From: Elusimicrobiota bacterium
GTDB lineage: Bacteria; Elusimicrobiota; Elusimicrobia; UBA1565
DNA: 64,000 bases
NCBI GenBank assembly: GCA_041660925.1
Contig: JBAZVI010000006.1
Location: forward strand, 214,496-278,495
Reading direction: 5' to 3'
Positions 8,543 to 17,529 of the stretch are shown in pieces. Below the pieces are notes generated by a model. It did not search any database. It had not been told where the DNA came from and saw nothing but the letters and a program-made list of their open reading frames with translations. Within the stretch, counting starts at the first letter, position 1; every line of letters begins with the position of its first letter. The position numbers and the translations under genes are program-made.

Positions 8543-8707
8543 TCAGGCCTTCTGGTTCTCGTCGACGAACTTGCGGATGTCCTCGACGTGCTCGAGCACG
8601 AGCTTCGCCTTGTTGACCCCGAATTGGAAGGGGTACTTGTCGTCAGGCGTGCGCTTGAGCACGATCATCTTGTTGCCCTTGAACTCGCCGAATTCCACGA
8701 TCGCCAT
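8543..8707 (-). CDS. Small conserved-looking protein, 54 aa
   Basis: A 54-codon frame starts at ATG 8707 with GAGGAG 6 nt upstream. It reads MAIVEFGEFKGNKMIVLKRT then DDKYPFQFGVNKAKLVLEH and ends ENQKA. It is charged, has no signal peptide or membrane segment, and looks like a small beta-alpha domain. The strong ribosome site, balanced composition and flanking hairpins on both sides argue that it is a real, separately transcribed gene. I do not recognise the family. Confidence 0.75.
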   Translation of the reverse strand: MAIVEFGEFKGNKMIVLKRTPDDKYPFQFGVNKAKLVLEHVEDIRKFVDENQKA

Positions 8708-8799
8708 GTCGTTTCTCCTCGCTTTCGGTCCCGTCGAACGGCTCGACGGTCTCTATATGTACTTTATTCGCGAGGGGGTTGGAAAGTTCCCTTTTCGGG

Positions 8800-8826
8800 C
8801 CGGGAATCCCCAACGAAGATTCCCGG
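8800..8826. repeat. GGGAATCCC-type hairpin
   Basis: CCGGGAAT (8800-8807) and ATTCCCGG (8819-8826) are inverted repeats in the gap between two same-strand genes. It belongs to a hairpin family seen at 28047, 32214, 49356, 54902 and 62943. Confidence 0.6.
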
Positions 8827-8868
8827 GGGGCTAAGATTTGCTGTTCCCAGCTCCGGAATTCCACTGAA

Positions 8869-9546
8869 TCAGTTCCGCAGGAGGCCCTGGTCGTCGAAAT
8901 CCTCGAGCCGGGGGGCCGGGAACTCGCCGCGGGCGCAGCGGAGGGCGTTGAGCAGGCGCACGCGCGGGGTCGGATGCGGCGAGGAGGACGGGCGCTCGTC
9001 CGCGAAGGCCTCGGCGGGGAAGAGCTCGCGCAGGCCCCGCTCATGGAGGTCCGCCGGGTAGCCCGCGCGCTTGAGCAGCCCGCAGGCGAGCGCGTCGGCG
9101 TGCGCCTCCAGACGCCGGGAGGCGAGGTTCTGCTCGGCCTCGGGCTGAGAGGCGTCCCACGGGGTCGGGGCCTCGCGGCGCTGGACGGCGTGTCCAAGCT
9201 CGTGGGCGAGGGTGAAGAGCGCGGCCGGGGAGGCGGCGGGGTAGCGTGCGAGGAAGGGCGCGGTCACGACGACGAGCCGCGCGCCTTCCGCGAGGTAGAC
9301 GTTCTCGAGGGTCGCGTAGCGCTGGATCCCGAGCCCCCAGGCCGAGGGCGGGAAGCCGGCCGCCGCCTCGAGCGCGCGCAGAGGGAGAAGATAGGAGACG
9401 GCCGCCGCGCAGACCGGGTCCTCGACCGAGGGCGCCCCGCCGTTGAAGCGGCCGCGGGGGCCGTCGATGTCGGGGACCGGACAGGCTCCGAGGACGCGGG
9501 CGGAGAGCGCGAGGACGAGCGCGAGCGCCGCGCCCCCCCGCCTCAC
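8869..9546 (-). CDS. Exported zinc-metalloprotease-like protein (HELGH)
   Basis: A 225-aa predicted exported protein. The GTG at 9546 overlaps the stop of the upstream gene (GTGA), giving a hydrophobic leader ending VLGAC, which fits a lipobox, so it may be a lipoprotein. The zinc-peptidase motif TLAHELGHAVQRRE lies at about 111-124, and EAHADALACGLLKRAGY supplies a likely third ligand, as in M48-like and related gluzincins. It has only the catalytic core and no added domains. Translational coupling to the upstream HELLH protein suggests they act together on envelope proteins. Confidence 0.75.
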   Translation of the reverse strand: MRRGGAALALVLALSARVLGACPVPDIDGPRGRFNGGAPSVEDPVCAAAVSYLLPLRALEAAAGFPPSAWGLGIQRYATLENVYLAEGARLVVVTAPFLARYPAASPAALFTLAHELGHAVQRREAPTPWDASQPEAEQNLASRRLEAHADALACGLLKRAGYPADLHERGLRELFPAEAFADERPSSSPHPTPRVRLLNALRCARGEFPAPRLEDFDDQGLLRN

Positions 9547-10265
9547 GGGGTCCCCCCGCTCACAAGCGGGCTCGAGCGCACGGCCGAACAGTGGCGCGGA
9601 AGGATGAGGTTGCTGCGGATGTCCCAGTTGTTGAGCAGGTTGCGCTCCGGCAGGTAGAGGTGTCCCCCCAGCCGGGTGAAGACATGGAGGAGCTCGTGCG
9701 CGCTGACGCTGTAGGAGCCGGCGGTGTAGGGCGAGAGGTCGAACTGGGCGCGCGAGTACGCGCTTAAGACCTCGTCGGTGATGTAGACCGTGTCGTAGAG
9801 CTCGGGCTGCAGGTCGCGGCCGTCGCGCCAGCGCGCCCGGGAGAAGGCGGCCTCCTCGTCGTCGGGGAAGCGCCCGACGAGGAAGGCGACGGGGCCCTCG
9901 AGGAAGGGCACGGCCCGGTGCAGGGCGAGGACGGAGTCCGGCCCGTCCCCCCGGCGCTTCCAGCCGGCGCGCCCTTCGGGCGCGCGCACGGCGGCGAGGC
10001 GCACGCGCATGCGCACCCCGCACTGGGCGAAGACCTCCGCGACCTCCCGGAGGTTCTTCTCCGCCGCGTCGGGCGTCCAGCCGCTGTCCTTGAGAAGCAC
10101 GACGCTGAGCGTGAAGCCCGGGCCGGCCTGCGCGGACGCGGGGGAGGCGTCGTACTCGCGCAGGTCGGGCTCGCTGAAGCCCGCGCGGACCCAGTCGTCC
10201 ACGCTCGGGGCAGGAGCGGCGAATGCCGGGGACAGCAAAAGCGCGGCGAGGATCGTGAGCACCAT
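9543..10265 (-). CDS. Exported putative metallopeptidase (HELLH)
   Basis: A 240-aa protein with a signal peptide (hydrophobic to about residue 16, LSPAFA). The C-terminal part contains SAHELLHVFTRLGGHLYLP; HExxH plus a downstream His suggests a zinc site, although the spacing does not match the metzincin motif HExxHxxGxxH. The N-terminal part resembles no family I can name. Its stop overlaps the start of the next exported HELGH gene by 4 nt, so the two are cotranscribed. It is divergent from asnS, with about 140 nt between them. Enzyme activity is inference from the motif. Confidence 0.65.
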   Translation of the reverse strand: MVLTILAALLLSPAFAAPAPSVDDWVRAGFSEPDLREYDASPASAQAGPGFTLSVVLLKDSGWTPDAAEKNLREVAEVFAQCGVRMRVRLAAVRAPEGRAGWKRRGDGPDSVLALHRAVPFLEGPVAFLVGRFPDDEEAAFSRARWRDGRDLQPELYDTVYITDEVLSAYSRAQFDLSPYTAGSYSVSAHELLHVFTRLGGHLYLPERNLLNNWDIRSNLILPRHCSAVRSSPLVSGGTP

Positions 10266-10408
10266 TCTATCCTCTGAGTGTACGCGGGAAGGGGTCTCCC
10301 GCCGAGGGTCGGGAGGCCCGGGAGGGCTGGGTCTTCCGCCGGAAAACCCTGGGTCCCCCGTCGAGGAGCGGGCAAGGGAGCCGCGAAATATTGTATTTTC
10401 ACTCTCCC

Positions 10409-11815
<1,407 letters not shown>

Positions 11816-11818
<3 letters not shown>

Positions 11819-12040
11819 AGCCCAGCCAGAACCTCTTTCTACTGCAATCGCGGCTTTCGGGCTGCGACATTGTTGCTCGTCCCGAACAACCAGACGGCGT
11901 AGCTTCGGGACGTCCCGAACCTACGCATTCTGGATGTTCGGGACGGGGCTTACGTAGCCCCGCTACGCCGCGCCCCTGCGCGCCGCGTCTCGCTCCGAAA
12001 TCCGCGATTTCGTCACGAAAGAGGCTCTGGCTGGGCTCTA
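11816..12040. repeat. Long inverted-repeat element E2 at the asnS stop codon
   Basis: Inward from both ends, the first 24 bp (TAGAGCCCAGCCAG...) match as inverted repeats with one mismatch, and looser complementarity extends to about 45 bp. The left terminal TAG is the asnS stop codon. Inside are hairpins such as GCGTAG/CTACGC and ACGTAGCC/GCTACG, matching the layout of E1, E3 and E4. No coding gene is supported inside. Confidence 0.78.
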
Positions 12041-12283
12041 GCCTGGCTTCCTCCCGTCGAACACTGGGGCTTCGTTCTCGCGCTGGATTTTCACGTCCTA
12101 AAATCAAACGATTGACGGCCCACCAGAAAGCGTGAGGCCGACCGGCCCGGTCGGCCTTTCGCGACCTAAATATCAGCGATGCCGCCAGAAATTGCGCAAT
12201 ATAATTCGACATTTTGAATGCTATGCTTGATTTTCAGACCGTGATATACAGGTAAGTCTACTCATAGTTAGGTGGACAAAACA
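12041..12283. other. AT-richer leader of the accessory island
   Basis: Composition drops here compared with both sides. The stretch holds a terminator-like hairpin (12135-12157) and, at 12267-12273, GTTAGGT, which fits the integron core-site consensus GTTRRRY just upstream of the cassette gene. No gene is seen. Confidence 0.5.
12135..12157. terminator. Intrinsic terminator-like hairpin
   Basis: AGGCCGACC (12135-12143) pairs perfectly with GGTCGGCCT (12149-12157), followed by TTCG. It separates the asnS/E2 region from the island. Confidence 0.6.
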
Positions 12284-12757
12284 ATGAAATTTGATGGCCT
12301 TCGCAGTTTTTTCTGCAGTGTGTTCATGTGTTTGGTCTTCTTCGCCGCCCACCTCAGCCTGGATCAGTGGTTTCTCAACCGGTGTAACAATATTACGTCC
12401 TGCGCGCAGATGTGGACCATTTTCATGCGACCAGCATCAGTTTGGGAGGCTTGCCCTTTGCCGTTCGGAATCAGAGGGGCCATCTTAGGGGTCATCATCA
12501 CTCTTTCGTTGTCGATATGCGTGTGGGCATTCCGTATGCACGTGCGGAAAAGTGCACTCCTCTGTGGACTATGCGGATGGTGCATGGCCGCAGTAGTCAT
12601 AGGCGTTATGGCCGACTTCCCGCCATCTTTGAACGCGGCGGCGGGAAGCCTGGTCTTCAGTCTCAGATATGCCCCCATTTTCCTCTTGGGTGGGTGGCTT
12701 GGGAATTTTCTTCTGAAGGTCACTTCACCGATATCCCAAGCAAAGACAACGACATGA
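12284..12757 (+). CDS. Integron-cassette-type small membrane protein
   Basis: A 157-aa protein with about four hydrophobic helices and several cysteines; no family is recognised. ATG 12284 has AGGTGG about 9 nt upstream; an alternative GTG lies at 12272. Codon use and GC are clearly lower than in neighbours. The gene starts right after a GTTAGGT core-site-like sequence and is followed 15 nt after its stop by an attC-like site, the arrangement of an integron gene cassette. Cassette genes commonly encode such orphan membrane proteins. The function is unknown. Confidence 0.7.
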   Translation: MKFDGLRSFFCSVFMCLVFFAAHLSLDQWFLNRCNNITSCAQMWTIFMRPASVWEACPLPFGIRGAILGVIITLSLSICVWAFRMHVRKSALLCGLCGWCMAAVVIGVMADFPPSLNAAAGSLVFSLRYAPIFLLGGWLGNFLLKVTSPISQAKTTT

Positions 12758-12772
12758 CGCCAGACAATTGCC

Positions 12773-12847
12773 CCCTAACATTCGATGGAGCCGCCCGCGC
12801 ACGCGGGCGGAATCCGTAGTGCGCGGCGGCTCACCGAGGCGTTGGCA
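12773..12847 (+). other. attC-like integron recombination site
   Basis: The site begins CCCTAAC (12773-12779, R''-like) and ends GTTGGCA (12841-12847, matching GTTRRRY). Between them, GAGCCGCCCGCGCA and TGCGCGGCGGCTC pair as inverted repeats with one bulged base, and flanking ATTCGATG and ACCGAGGC sit where L boxes are expected. This matches the folded attC architecture. No integrase gene is in the window. Confidence 0.68.
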
Positions 12848-12877
12848 GACCTGAATCAGAACGGAATAGAAGGGACC

Positions 12878-12905
12878 TTGACATCGACGTTATGCCTGTT
12901 ATAAT
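12878..12905 (+). promoter_or_regulatory. Consensus sigma-70 promoter of the toxin-antitoxin pair
   Basis: TTGACA (12878-12883) and TATAAT (12900-12905) are both perfect hexamers, 16 bp apart. They lie 76 nt upstream of the antitoxin ATG. Confidence 0.8.
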
Positions 12906-12910
12906 AACAG
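12896..12910. promoter_or_regulatory. Palindromic operator over the -10 box
   Basis: CTGTTAT-A-ATAACAG is a perfect 7-bp palindrome overlapping the -10 hexamer, well placed for autorepression by the antitoxin or complex. A second inverted repeat (ATCTTCAGT at about 12927, ACTGAAGAT at about 12952) lies in the leader. Confidence 0.6.
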
Positions 12911-12981
12911 TGTACTAACCTTGGATCTTCAGTTGGACGCGGGATTCGACGACTGAAGATTCCAGGTTAACGGAGGCGGCC

Positions 12982-13209
12982 ATGGTCAAATTCCTCACCC
13001 GCGTCGGGAACAGCGAAGCGCTCGTCATAGACAAGGCGATACTCTCCCTTCTTCATATCTCCGAGACCACGCCCCTGGAGATCACGACCGACGGCAAGAA
13101 CCTGGTCATCTCTCCGATCTCAGAACCCGGCCAAGTCAAAGAGGCGGTGAAGGCCTATCGCGCCGTGAAGAAGCGGTTCTCCCGCGCGTTGAAGCGACTG
13201 GCGGACTGA
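12982..13209 (+). CDS. AbrB/MazE-type antitoxin
   Basis: A 75-aa protein with an N-terminal swapped-hairpin AbrB/MazE DNA-binding domain (VKFLTRVGNSEALVIDKAIL then LEITTDGKNLVISPI) and a basic, helical C-terminus that probably wraps the toxin. GGAGG precedes the ATG. The toxin gene starts on the base after its stop, so the two are coupled. Pairing of a MazE-type fold with a Doc toxin, rather than the Phd fold of the P1 system, is known in chromosomal modules. It probably represses its own promoter at the -10 palindrome. Confidence 0.85.
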   Translation: MVKFLTRVGNSEALVIDKAILSLLHISETTPLEITTDGKNLVISPISEPGQVKEAVKAYRAVKKRFSRALKRLAD

Positions 13210-13611
13210 ATGTCGCCGCGATTCCTCTCGCTCGCGGAAGTCCTGGAGTTCCACGAGGACTTGCTCCGCTCCTTCGGAGGGGAATCCGGCATCCGAGACT
13301 TGGCTCTGTTGGAGTCCGCAGTGGCCATGTCGAAAAGCGGATCAGGGAAGAAGTACTTCCATGAGTTCCCTTTCGGGATGGCGGCGGCCTACGCCTATCA
13401 CATCGCCCAGAACCATCCCTTCATCGACGGGAACAAGAGGACCGCTTTGGCAGCCGCACTGGTCTTCTTGGAGATCAATAGACATCCCATACTGGGCGGC
13501 GAAGATGCGTTGGAGGCGGCCACTCGAAAAATCGCCTCGGGGAAGATGGACAAGGACGGCTTCGCAGGCATTCTCGAAAAGACCTACAAACGCTTTAAAA
13601 GCAGAGCATGA
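13210..13611 (+). CDS. doc: Death-on-curing (Doc) family toxin
   Basis: A 133-aa Fic-fold toxin. The catalytic loop HPFIDGNKRTALAAA at about 74-88 matches the Doc motif HxFx(D/N)xNKR. In P1, Doc phosphorylates EF-Tu and halts translation. The N-terminal LSLAEVLEFHEDLLRSFGG and GIRDLALLESAV are typical of Doc. All catalytic residues appear present, so it is probably active. It is coupled to the MazE-like antitoxin with no gap and followed by a hairpin (13665-13693) shared with the convergent STAS gene. Confidence 0.9.
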   Translation: MSPRFLSLAEVLEFHEDLLRSFGGESGIRDLALLESAVAMSKSGSGKKYFHEFPFGMAAAYAYHIAQNHPFIDGNKRTALAAALVFLEINRHPILGGEDALEAATRKIASGKMDKDGFAGILEKTYKRFKSRA

Positions 13612-13664
13612 AGAGCCGGCGGCGCAGACCGTTTCGTTGACAACGGGCCCCGCTTATCTGGACG

Positions 13665-13693
13665 GCCGGAAATCCTGACCGGGGATTTCCGGC
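13665..13693. terminator. Convergent terminator hairpin
   Basis: GCCGGAAATCC (13665-13675) pairs perfectly with GGATTTCCGGC (13683-13693). It lies between convergent doc and the STAS-like gene. Confidence 0.6.
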
Positions 13694-13752
13694 GAGGTTG
13701 AAGCGCAGAACCCGGCGCTTGGGATAGCCCCGTGCCGGATGCTGCGTTGTTG

Positions 13753-14043
13753 TCAGGAACCTTCCTGCATATAGTCCACGACGATGGTGATGATCTTTCG
13801 AACCGTTTCGTTGCAGGACTTGAATTCGAGCCGGTCCAAGACATCGCTGCCGTGCTTTCGAATAAGATCGCTGATGAGCGCATGGATGAAGGACTGCGTC
13901 GTCGCATCCACTCCGGCGAAGTCCAGGATGACGTCTTCCCCCTTCTCCAGCGCCGGGACGATCTCCCCCACGCGCAGATCTCTGGCGATGTCCTTGTTCT
14001 CGGCGAAGGCGCCCGCGCGGACCTGGATGCCTATCGTCTTCAT
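13753..14043 (-). CDS. STAS-like (DUF4325) protein
   Basis: A 96-aa protein matching the STAS-like DUF4325 pattern: FAENKDIARDLRVGEIVPAL, then the strand VILDFAGVDATTQSFIHAL and a C-terminal helix. STAS domains act as phospho-switch partners of GHKL kinases in the SpoIIAA/RsbV systems; here a Thr-Thr-Gln-Ser run follows the central strand where the phosphoacceptor usually lies. It overlaps the upstream ATPase gene by 4 nt (ATGA), so the two proteins are made together. No sigma factor or phosphatase is adjacent. Confidence 0.8.
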   Translation of the reverse strand: MKTIGIQVRAGAFAENKDIARDLRVGEIVPALEKGEDVILDFAGVDATTQSFIHALISDLIRKHGSDVLDRLEFKSCNETVRKIITIVVDYMQEGS

Positions 14044-15002
14044 GAGAAGCGGGGTTTCTTGTAGCGTTCCTTCCGCCGTTCCCGCACCGCGGAGCTGTAG
14101 GTGTCGCGGATGGCGTCCAGAAGGAGGGAGAACTCCTCGGTCTGGTCCAGAGTGATGTCCACGCCGACGACCGTTCCCGGCCAGGCGGGCATGGTCGCGC
14201 TCTCCGTATGCCTGTCCGCGAAAGGATCCGCATTGAGACGGCGGCTGCGAGAGGCCTTCTTCTTCAACAGCTTGTAGAAGCCGGTCCCGCTGTAGATCAC
14301 GAAAAAGTCCTTGTTGACGCTGGCGATGGACTTGATGAAGAAAAGACCGGCGCCGGCGTTCTGTTCCGTGCCCCCCTCCCGCGAAGTCGTGCCGGTGATG
14401 CCGGGCATGAGCGCAAGGCGGATCGCCTCGAGGTCGGTGCCGGCCGCGTGTGAACGGGTGATGGTCTCCTTGATGCCGCAACCCGTATCGGCGATGCCGA
14501 CGCGGATGGAATTGCTTTTCTTATAGTACTGGGCGCAAAGGAGAGCCCCGTGCTCCGCCTCCGCGTGTTCGATCACATTCCGGATGAGTTCGCTGAAGAT
14601 GTAGCCCAACGTCTTCGCCTGCTCATGCTCCAGGTGCAGCATCGGGATCATGTCCGTGATGAAGCGCGTCTGCTCCTCGGCGGTGCGGATCTGCGTCAAA
14701 GGGATGAAGCGGCCCGCGGGCTCGTGCTCTTGGATGACGCTGTCCGAGGAGATGCCGAGAAGTTTGAAGAGCCCCATACGGACGAGATAATGCCGCGAGG
14801 CCGCTTCGAATCTCTTGCAGTGCAGTTTCTCCGGTCCGACCCTGAGCCCGAGCGCGGCGATCATGGAGAGCACCGCCGGGTGAACGGCGATCCACTTGTC
14901 GTTCGCGGTGATTTCCAGGGTTCCGGAGTCCGCGGGGTCGAATCCGCGAATGAATGGATCGATATTCCCGAGGAAGGCGCTGTTTGGAAGGTGAATCTTC
15001 AT
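14040..15002 (-). CDS. GHKL ATPase partner of the STAS-like protein
   Basis: A 320-aa cytoplasmic protein. Residues about 1-110 form an alpha/beta region that may be a divergent STAS-like domain. A HATPase_c domain follows, with an N box (GYIFSELIRNVIEHAEAEHG), a G1 box (GIADTGCGIKE) and a G2-like GTEQNAGAGLFFIKSIAS. There is no HisKA dimerisation domain, so it resembles anti-sigma kinases such as RsbW rather than a sensor kinase. It is first in a two-gene operon with the DUF4325 protein. A consensus promoter with two palindromes lies immediately upstream and predicts a leaderless mRNA. Confidence 0.8.
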   Translation of the reverse strand: MKIHLPNSAFLGNIDPFIRGFDPADSGTLEITANDKWIAVHPAVLSMIAALGLRVGPEKLHCKRFEAASRHYLVRMGLFKLLGISSDSVIQEHEPAGRFIPLTQIRTAEEQTRFITDMIPMLHLEHEQAKTLGYIFSELIRNVIEHAEAEHGALLCAQYYKKSNSIRVGIADTGCGIKETITRSHAAGTDLEAIRLALMPGITGTTSREGGTEQNAGAGLFFIKSIASVNKDFFVIYSGTGFYKLLKKKASRSRRLNADPFADRHTESATMPAWPGTVVGVDITLDQTEEFSLLLDAIRDTYSSAVRERRKERYKKPRFS

Positions 15003-15010
15003 CTAGTTAC

Positions 15011-15040
15011 ATTATACCGGGATTCCCGGTAATTTGTCAA
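15011..15040 (-). promoter_or_regulatory. Consensus promoter of the STAS/ATPase pair
   Basis: On the minus strand, TTGACA (15040-15035) and TATAAT (15016-15011) are both perfect, with an 18-bp spacer. Only 8 nt separate TATAAT from the ATG at 15002, so transcription should start at or next to the start codon. Confidence 0.82.
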
Positions 15041-15058
15041 TATCCCGGGATTCCCGGT
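15016..15058. promoter_or_regulatory. Two palindromic operators
   Basis: ACCGGGATTCCCGGT at 15016-15030 fills the promoter spacer; CCCGGGATTCCCGGT at 15044-15058 lies just upstream of the -35 box. The centres are 28 bp apart and both are followed by AATT. This is the layout of a cooperatively bound repressor. Confidence 0.7.
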
Positions 15059-15116
15059 AATTACTACAATTAAAAGCTCATAAAATCACCTATTTTGGTA
15101 GATGGAAGGGACGACG

Positions 15117-16901
15117 TCAGGAGGCCGAGCGCAGCTTGTTGAGCGCGGATTCGACCTGCGCCATGCGCTCCTGGAGCTCGTGCATCTCGTCGCCGATGGC
15201 CGTGACCTTCGCGAAGTCGGCGTAGAGCTCCGGGTCGGAGAGCTGGCCGGCGAGCTCCTCGAGGCGCGCGGAGGCCTTGGCGGCCTCCTTCTCGAGCTTC
15301 TCGGCCTCGCGCAGGCGGGCCCGCTCCTCCATCCTTTCGGCGCGGGAGTCCTTCTCCGGGACCGGCGCGGGGGCGGGCGCCCCCCCCTTCTTCGCGGGCG
15401 CGCTCGCCGCCGCCTCGTCCTGGAGTTGCGCCTGCCGCCGCTGGAAGTACTCGTAGTTGCCCGGGTAGAGCGTGACCTTCCCGTTCTCGACGTGCACGAC
15501 ATGCTCGGCGATGGAGTTGACGAAGTGGAGGTCGTGGCTGATGGTGCAGATGGTGCCCTCGAACTCCTTGAGCGCGGCGATGAGGGCCTCGACGCTGGCG
15601 ATGTCGAGGTGCGTCGTCGGCTCGTCGAGGAGGAGGATGTTGGGCGGGTCGAGCAGGAGCTTCACGAGCGCGAGCCGGCTCTTCTCTCCGCCGCTCAGGA
15701 CCTTCACTTTCTTGAAGACGTTGTCGCCGGGGAAGAGGAAGGTGCCGAGCGCGGTGCGCGTCATGAGCTCGGAGTTCATCCGGTCGTTGTCCATGGCCTC
15801 CTGGAGCACGGTGCGCTCGGGGTCGAGGTGCCCGACGCGGTGCTGGGACATGTAGCCGACCTTGGCGTTCAAGCCCACGACGCGCTCGCCGCGGTCGGCC
15901 TCGATGAGCCCGCCGAGCATCTTGAGGAGCGTCGACTTGCCGGCCCCGTTCTTCCCGACGAAGGCCATCTTCCAGCCGCGCTCGAGCTCGAAGTCGAGCC
16001 CCTCGTAGACCTTCACGTCCCCGTAGGCCTTGGAGACGCCCTTCAGCGAGAGGACCCGGGTCCCCGCGCGCCGCGGCTGCGGGAAGCGGATGCGGACGGT
16101 CTTGTCCTCCTCGGGAAGCTCGATGCGCTCGAGCTTGTCGAGGCGCTTGATCATGCTCTGCGCGCGGTTGGCCGTCGAGACCCGGGCGCGGTTGCGGTCG
16201 ATGAAGTCCTGCATCTGCGCGATCTCGATCTGCTGCTGGCGGTAGGCCGAGCGCACGCGCTCCTTCTCCGCCTCGCGCTCGCGCAGGAAGGCCTCGTAGT
16301 CGCCGCGGTAGACGCGCAGCAGATGCTCCTGGAGGCTCACGATGGCGTCGCAGATGGAGTTGATGAAGGCCCGGTCGTGCGAGATGAGGAAGATCGCGCC
16401 GGGGTAGCTCTTGAGGTAGTCCTCGAGCCAGAGCAGGGAGTCGAGGTCGAGGTGGTTGGTGGGCTCGTCGAGGAGGAGGAGGTCCGGCTCCTGGAGGAGG
16501 AGGCGGGCCATCGCCACGCGCATCGCCCAGCCGCCGCTCAAGGCGTTCACCGGGCGCTCGAAATCGGAGACCTTGAAGCCCAGGCCCATGAGCACCGACT
16601 TGGCCTCGGAGGTGCGCCGCCCGTCGGGGTCCTCGTGCTCGGCGAGCGCCTCGGCGAGCACGGTGCGCTCCGACACAGGCGCGTTCTCCTGCGGGAGGTA
16701 GCCCACGGAGACGCCGCGCTTGACCTGGATCTCGCCGGAGTCGGGCTCGACCTCGCCGAGGAGCATCTTGAAGAGCGTGGACTTGCCCGCGCCGTTGGGA
16801 CCGACGAGCGCGTAGCGGTCGCGGGAATTGATCTGCAGCGAGCCGCCCTCGAAGAGAGCCTGGCCGCCGTAGGATTTATGGACTTCGCGCAGCGTGATCA
16901 T
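15117..16901 (-). CDS. ABC-F family ATPase (translation factor type)
   Basis: A 594-aa soluble protein with two ABC nucleotide-binding domains and no membrane segment. Walker A is GPNGAGKST in the first domain and GKNGAGKST in the second; signatures are LSGGWAMR and LSGGEKSR; Walker B is LLLDEPTNHLD and LLLDEPTTHLD. The linker between domains is the P-site tRNA interaction motif region, and a charged coiled coil ends the protein (about 500-594), as in Uup/YheS-type members. ABC-F proteins act on the ribosome E site. Subfamily and any antibiotic-resistance role cannot be decided. Confidence 0.92.
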   Translation of the reverse strand: MITLREVHKSYGGQALFEGGSLQINSRDRYALVGPNGAGKSTLFKMLLGEVEPDSGEIQVKRGVSVGYLPQENAPVSERTVLAEALAEHEDPDGRRTSEAKSVLMGLGFKVSDFERPVNALSGGWAMRVAMARLLLQEPDLLLLDEPTNHLDLDSLLWLEDYLKSYPGAIFLISHDRAFINSICDAIVSLQEHLLRVYRGDYEAFLREREAEKERVRSAYRQQQIEIAQMQDFIDRNRARVSTANRAQSMIKRLDKLERIELPEEDKTVRIRFPQPRRAGTRVLSLKGVSKAYGDVKVYEGLDFELERGWKMAFVGKNGAGKSTLLKMLGGLIEADRGERVVGLNAKVGYMSQHRVGHLDPERTVLQEAMDNDRMNSELMTRTALGTFLFPGDNVFKKVKVLSGGEKSRLALVKLLLDPPNILLLDEPTTHLDIASVEALIAALKEFEGTICTISHDLHFVNSIAEHVVHVENGKVTLYPGNYEYFQRRQAQLQDEAAASAPAKKGGAPAPAPVPEKDSRAERMEERARLREAEKLEKEAAKASARLEELAGQLSDPELYADFAKVTAIGDEMHELQERMAQVESALNKLRSAS

Positions 16902-16976
16902 CGCTTCTCCGACGGAGATGATAGCAATTCGGGGGGAGCGGCGCCCCGCCGCCCGACGAGGGAAGCCCCGTCCGCG

Positions 16977-17384
16977 TCAGTTCGAGCGCTTCGCGAGCAC
17001 GGCCGCGACCCGGCTTCGCAGCACGTGCGGGTCGAAGGGCTTCTCCATGAAGACGGCGATGTTGGCGCACGAGATGAAGAGCTCCCGCATGTGCGGACGG
17101 GCGGTGAGGACGAGCACGGGGATGTTCCGGGTCCGCGCGTCCGCGAGCAGCCGGGCGTTGAGGGTGTAGCCGTCGATGCCCGCCATCATGATGTCGAGGA
17201 TGATGAGGTCGGGCAGCGACGCCTTCGACGCGGCCGCGTCGAGGCCGAGGCGTCCGATGGCGGCCTCGCCGCCGTCGACCCCGCGCACGCGGTAGCCGTC
17301 CTTGCGCAGCACGGCCTGGAGCAGCGTCTGCATCTCGTCGTCGTCGTCGACGACCATGATGTCCCGCGGCTTCTGTTCCTCCAT
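16977..17384 (-). CDS. Single-domain response regulator
   Basis: A 135-aa CheY-like receiver with no output domain. The acidic pair is in MVVDDDDEM, the phosphoacceptor aspartate is in LIILDIMMAGIDG, the threonine is in VLTARP and the lysine is in MEKPFDPH. All catalytic residues are present. ATG 17384 has AGGGGG a few nt upstream. It lies upstream of the ABC-F gene on the same strand. Its kinase is not adjacent. Confidence 0.88.
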   Translation of the reverse strand: MEEQKPRDIMVVDDDDEMQTLLQAVLRKDGYRVRGVDGGEAAIGRLGLDAAASKASLPDLIILDIMMAGIDGYTLNARLLADARTRNIPVLVLTARPHMRELFISCANIAVFMEKPFDPHVLRSRVAAVLAKRSN

Positions 17385-17529
17385 AAGACCCCCTGGGCGC
17401 GCAACGCGCCCATGAGAGACTTTAGCAGGCGCTCGACGGGCGCGGACGAGGCTTTCAGCCCAGGGGGCCCCGGACAAGGGGTCTATCCCGGGAGCGCACC
17501 AATACCGGAGAGGACGATAACCGTAGGTT

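Noticed and set aside
15117..16901. ABC transporter ATPase for a membrane exporter
   Set aside because: Two fused ATPase domains without membrane partner genes or helices and with a C-terminal coiled coil fit the ABC-F translation-factor class.
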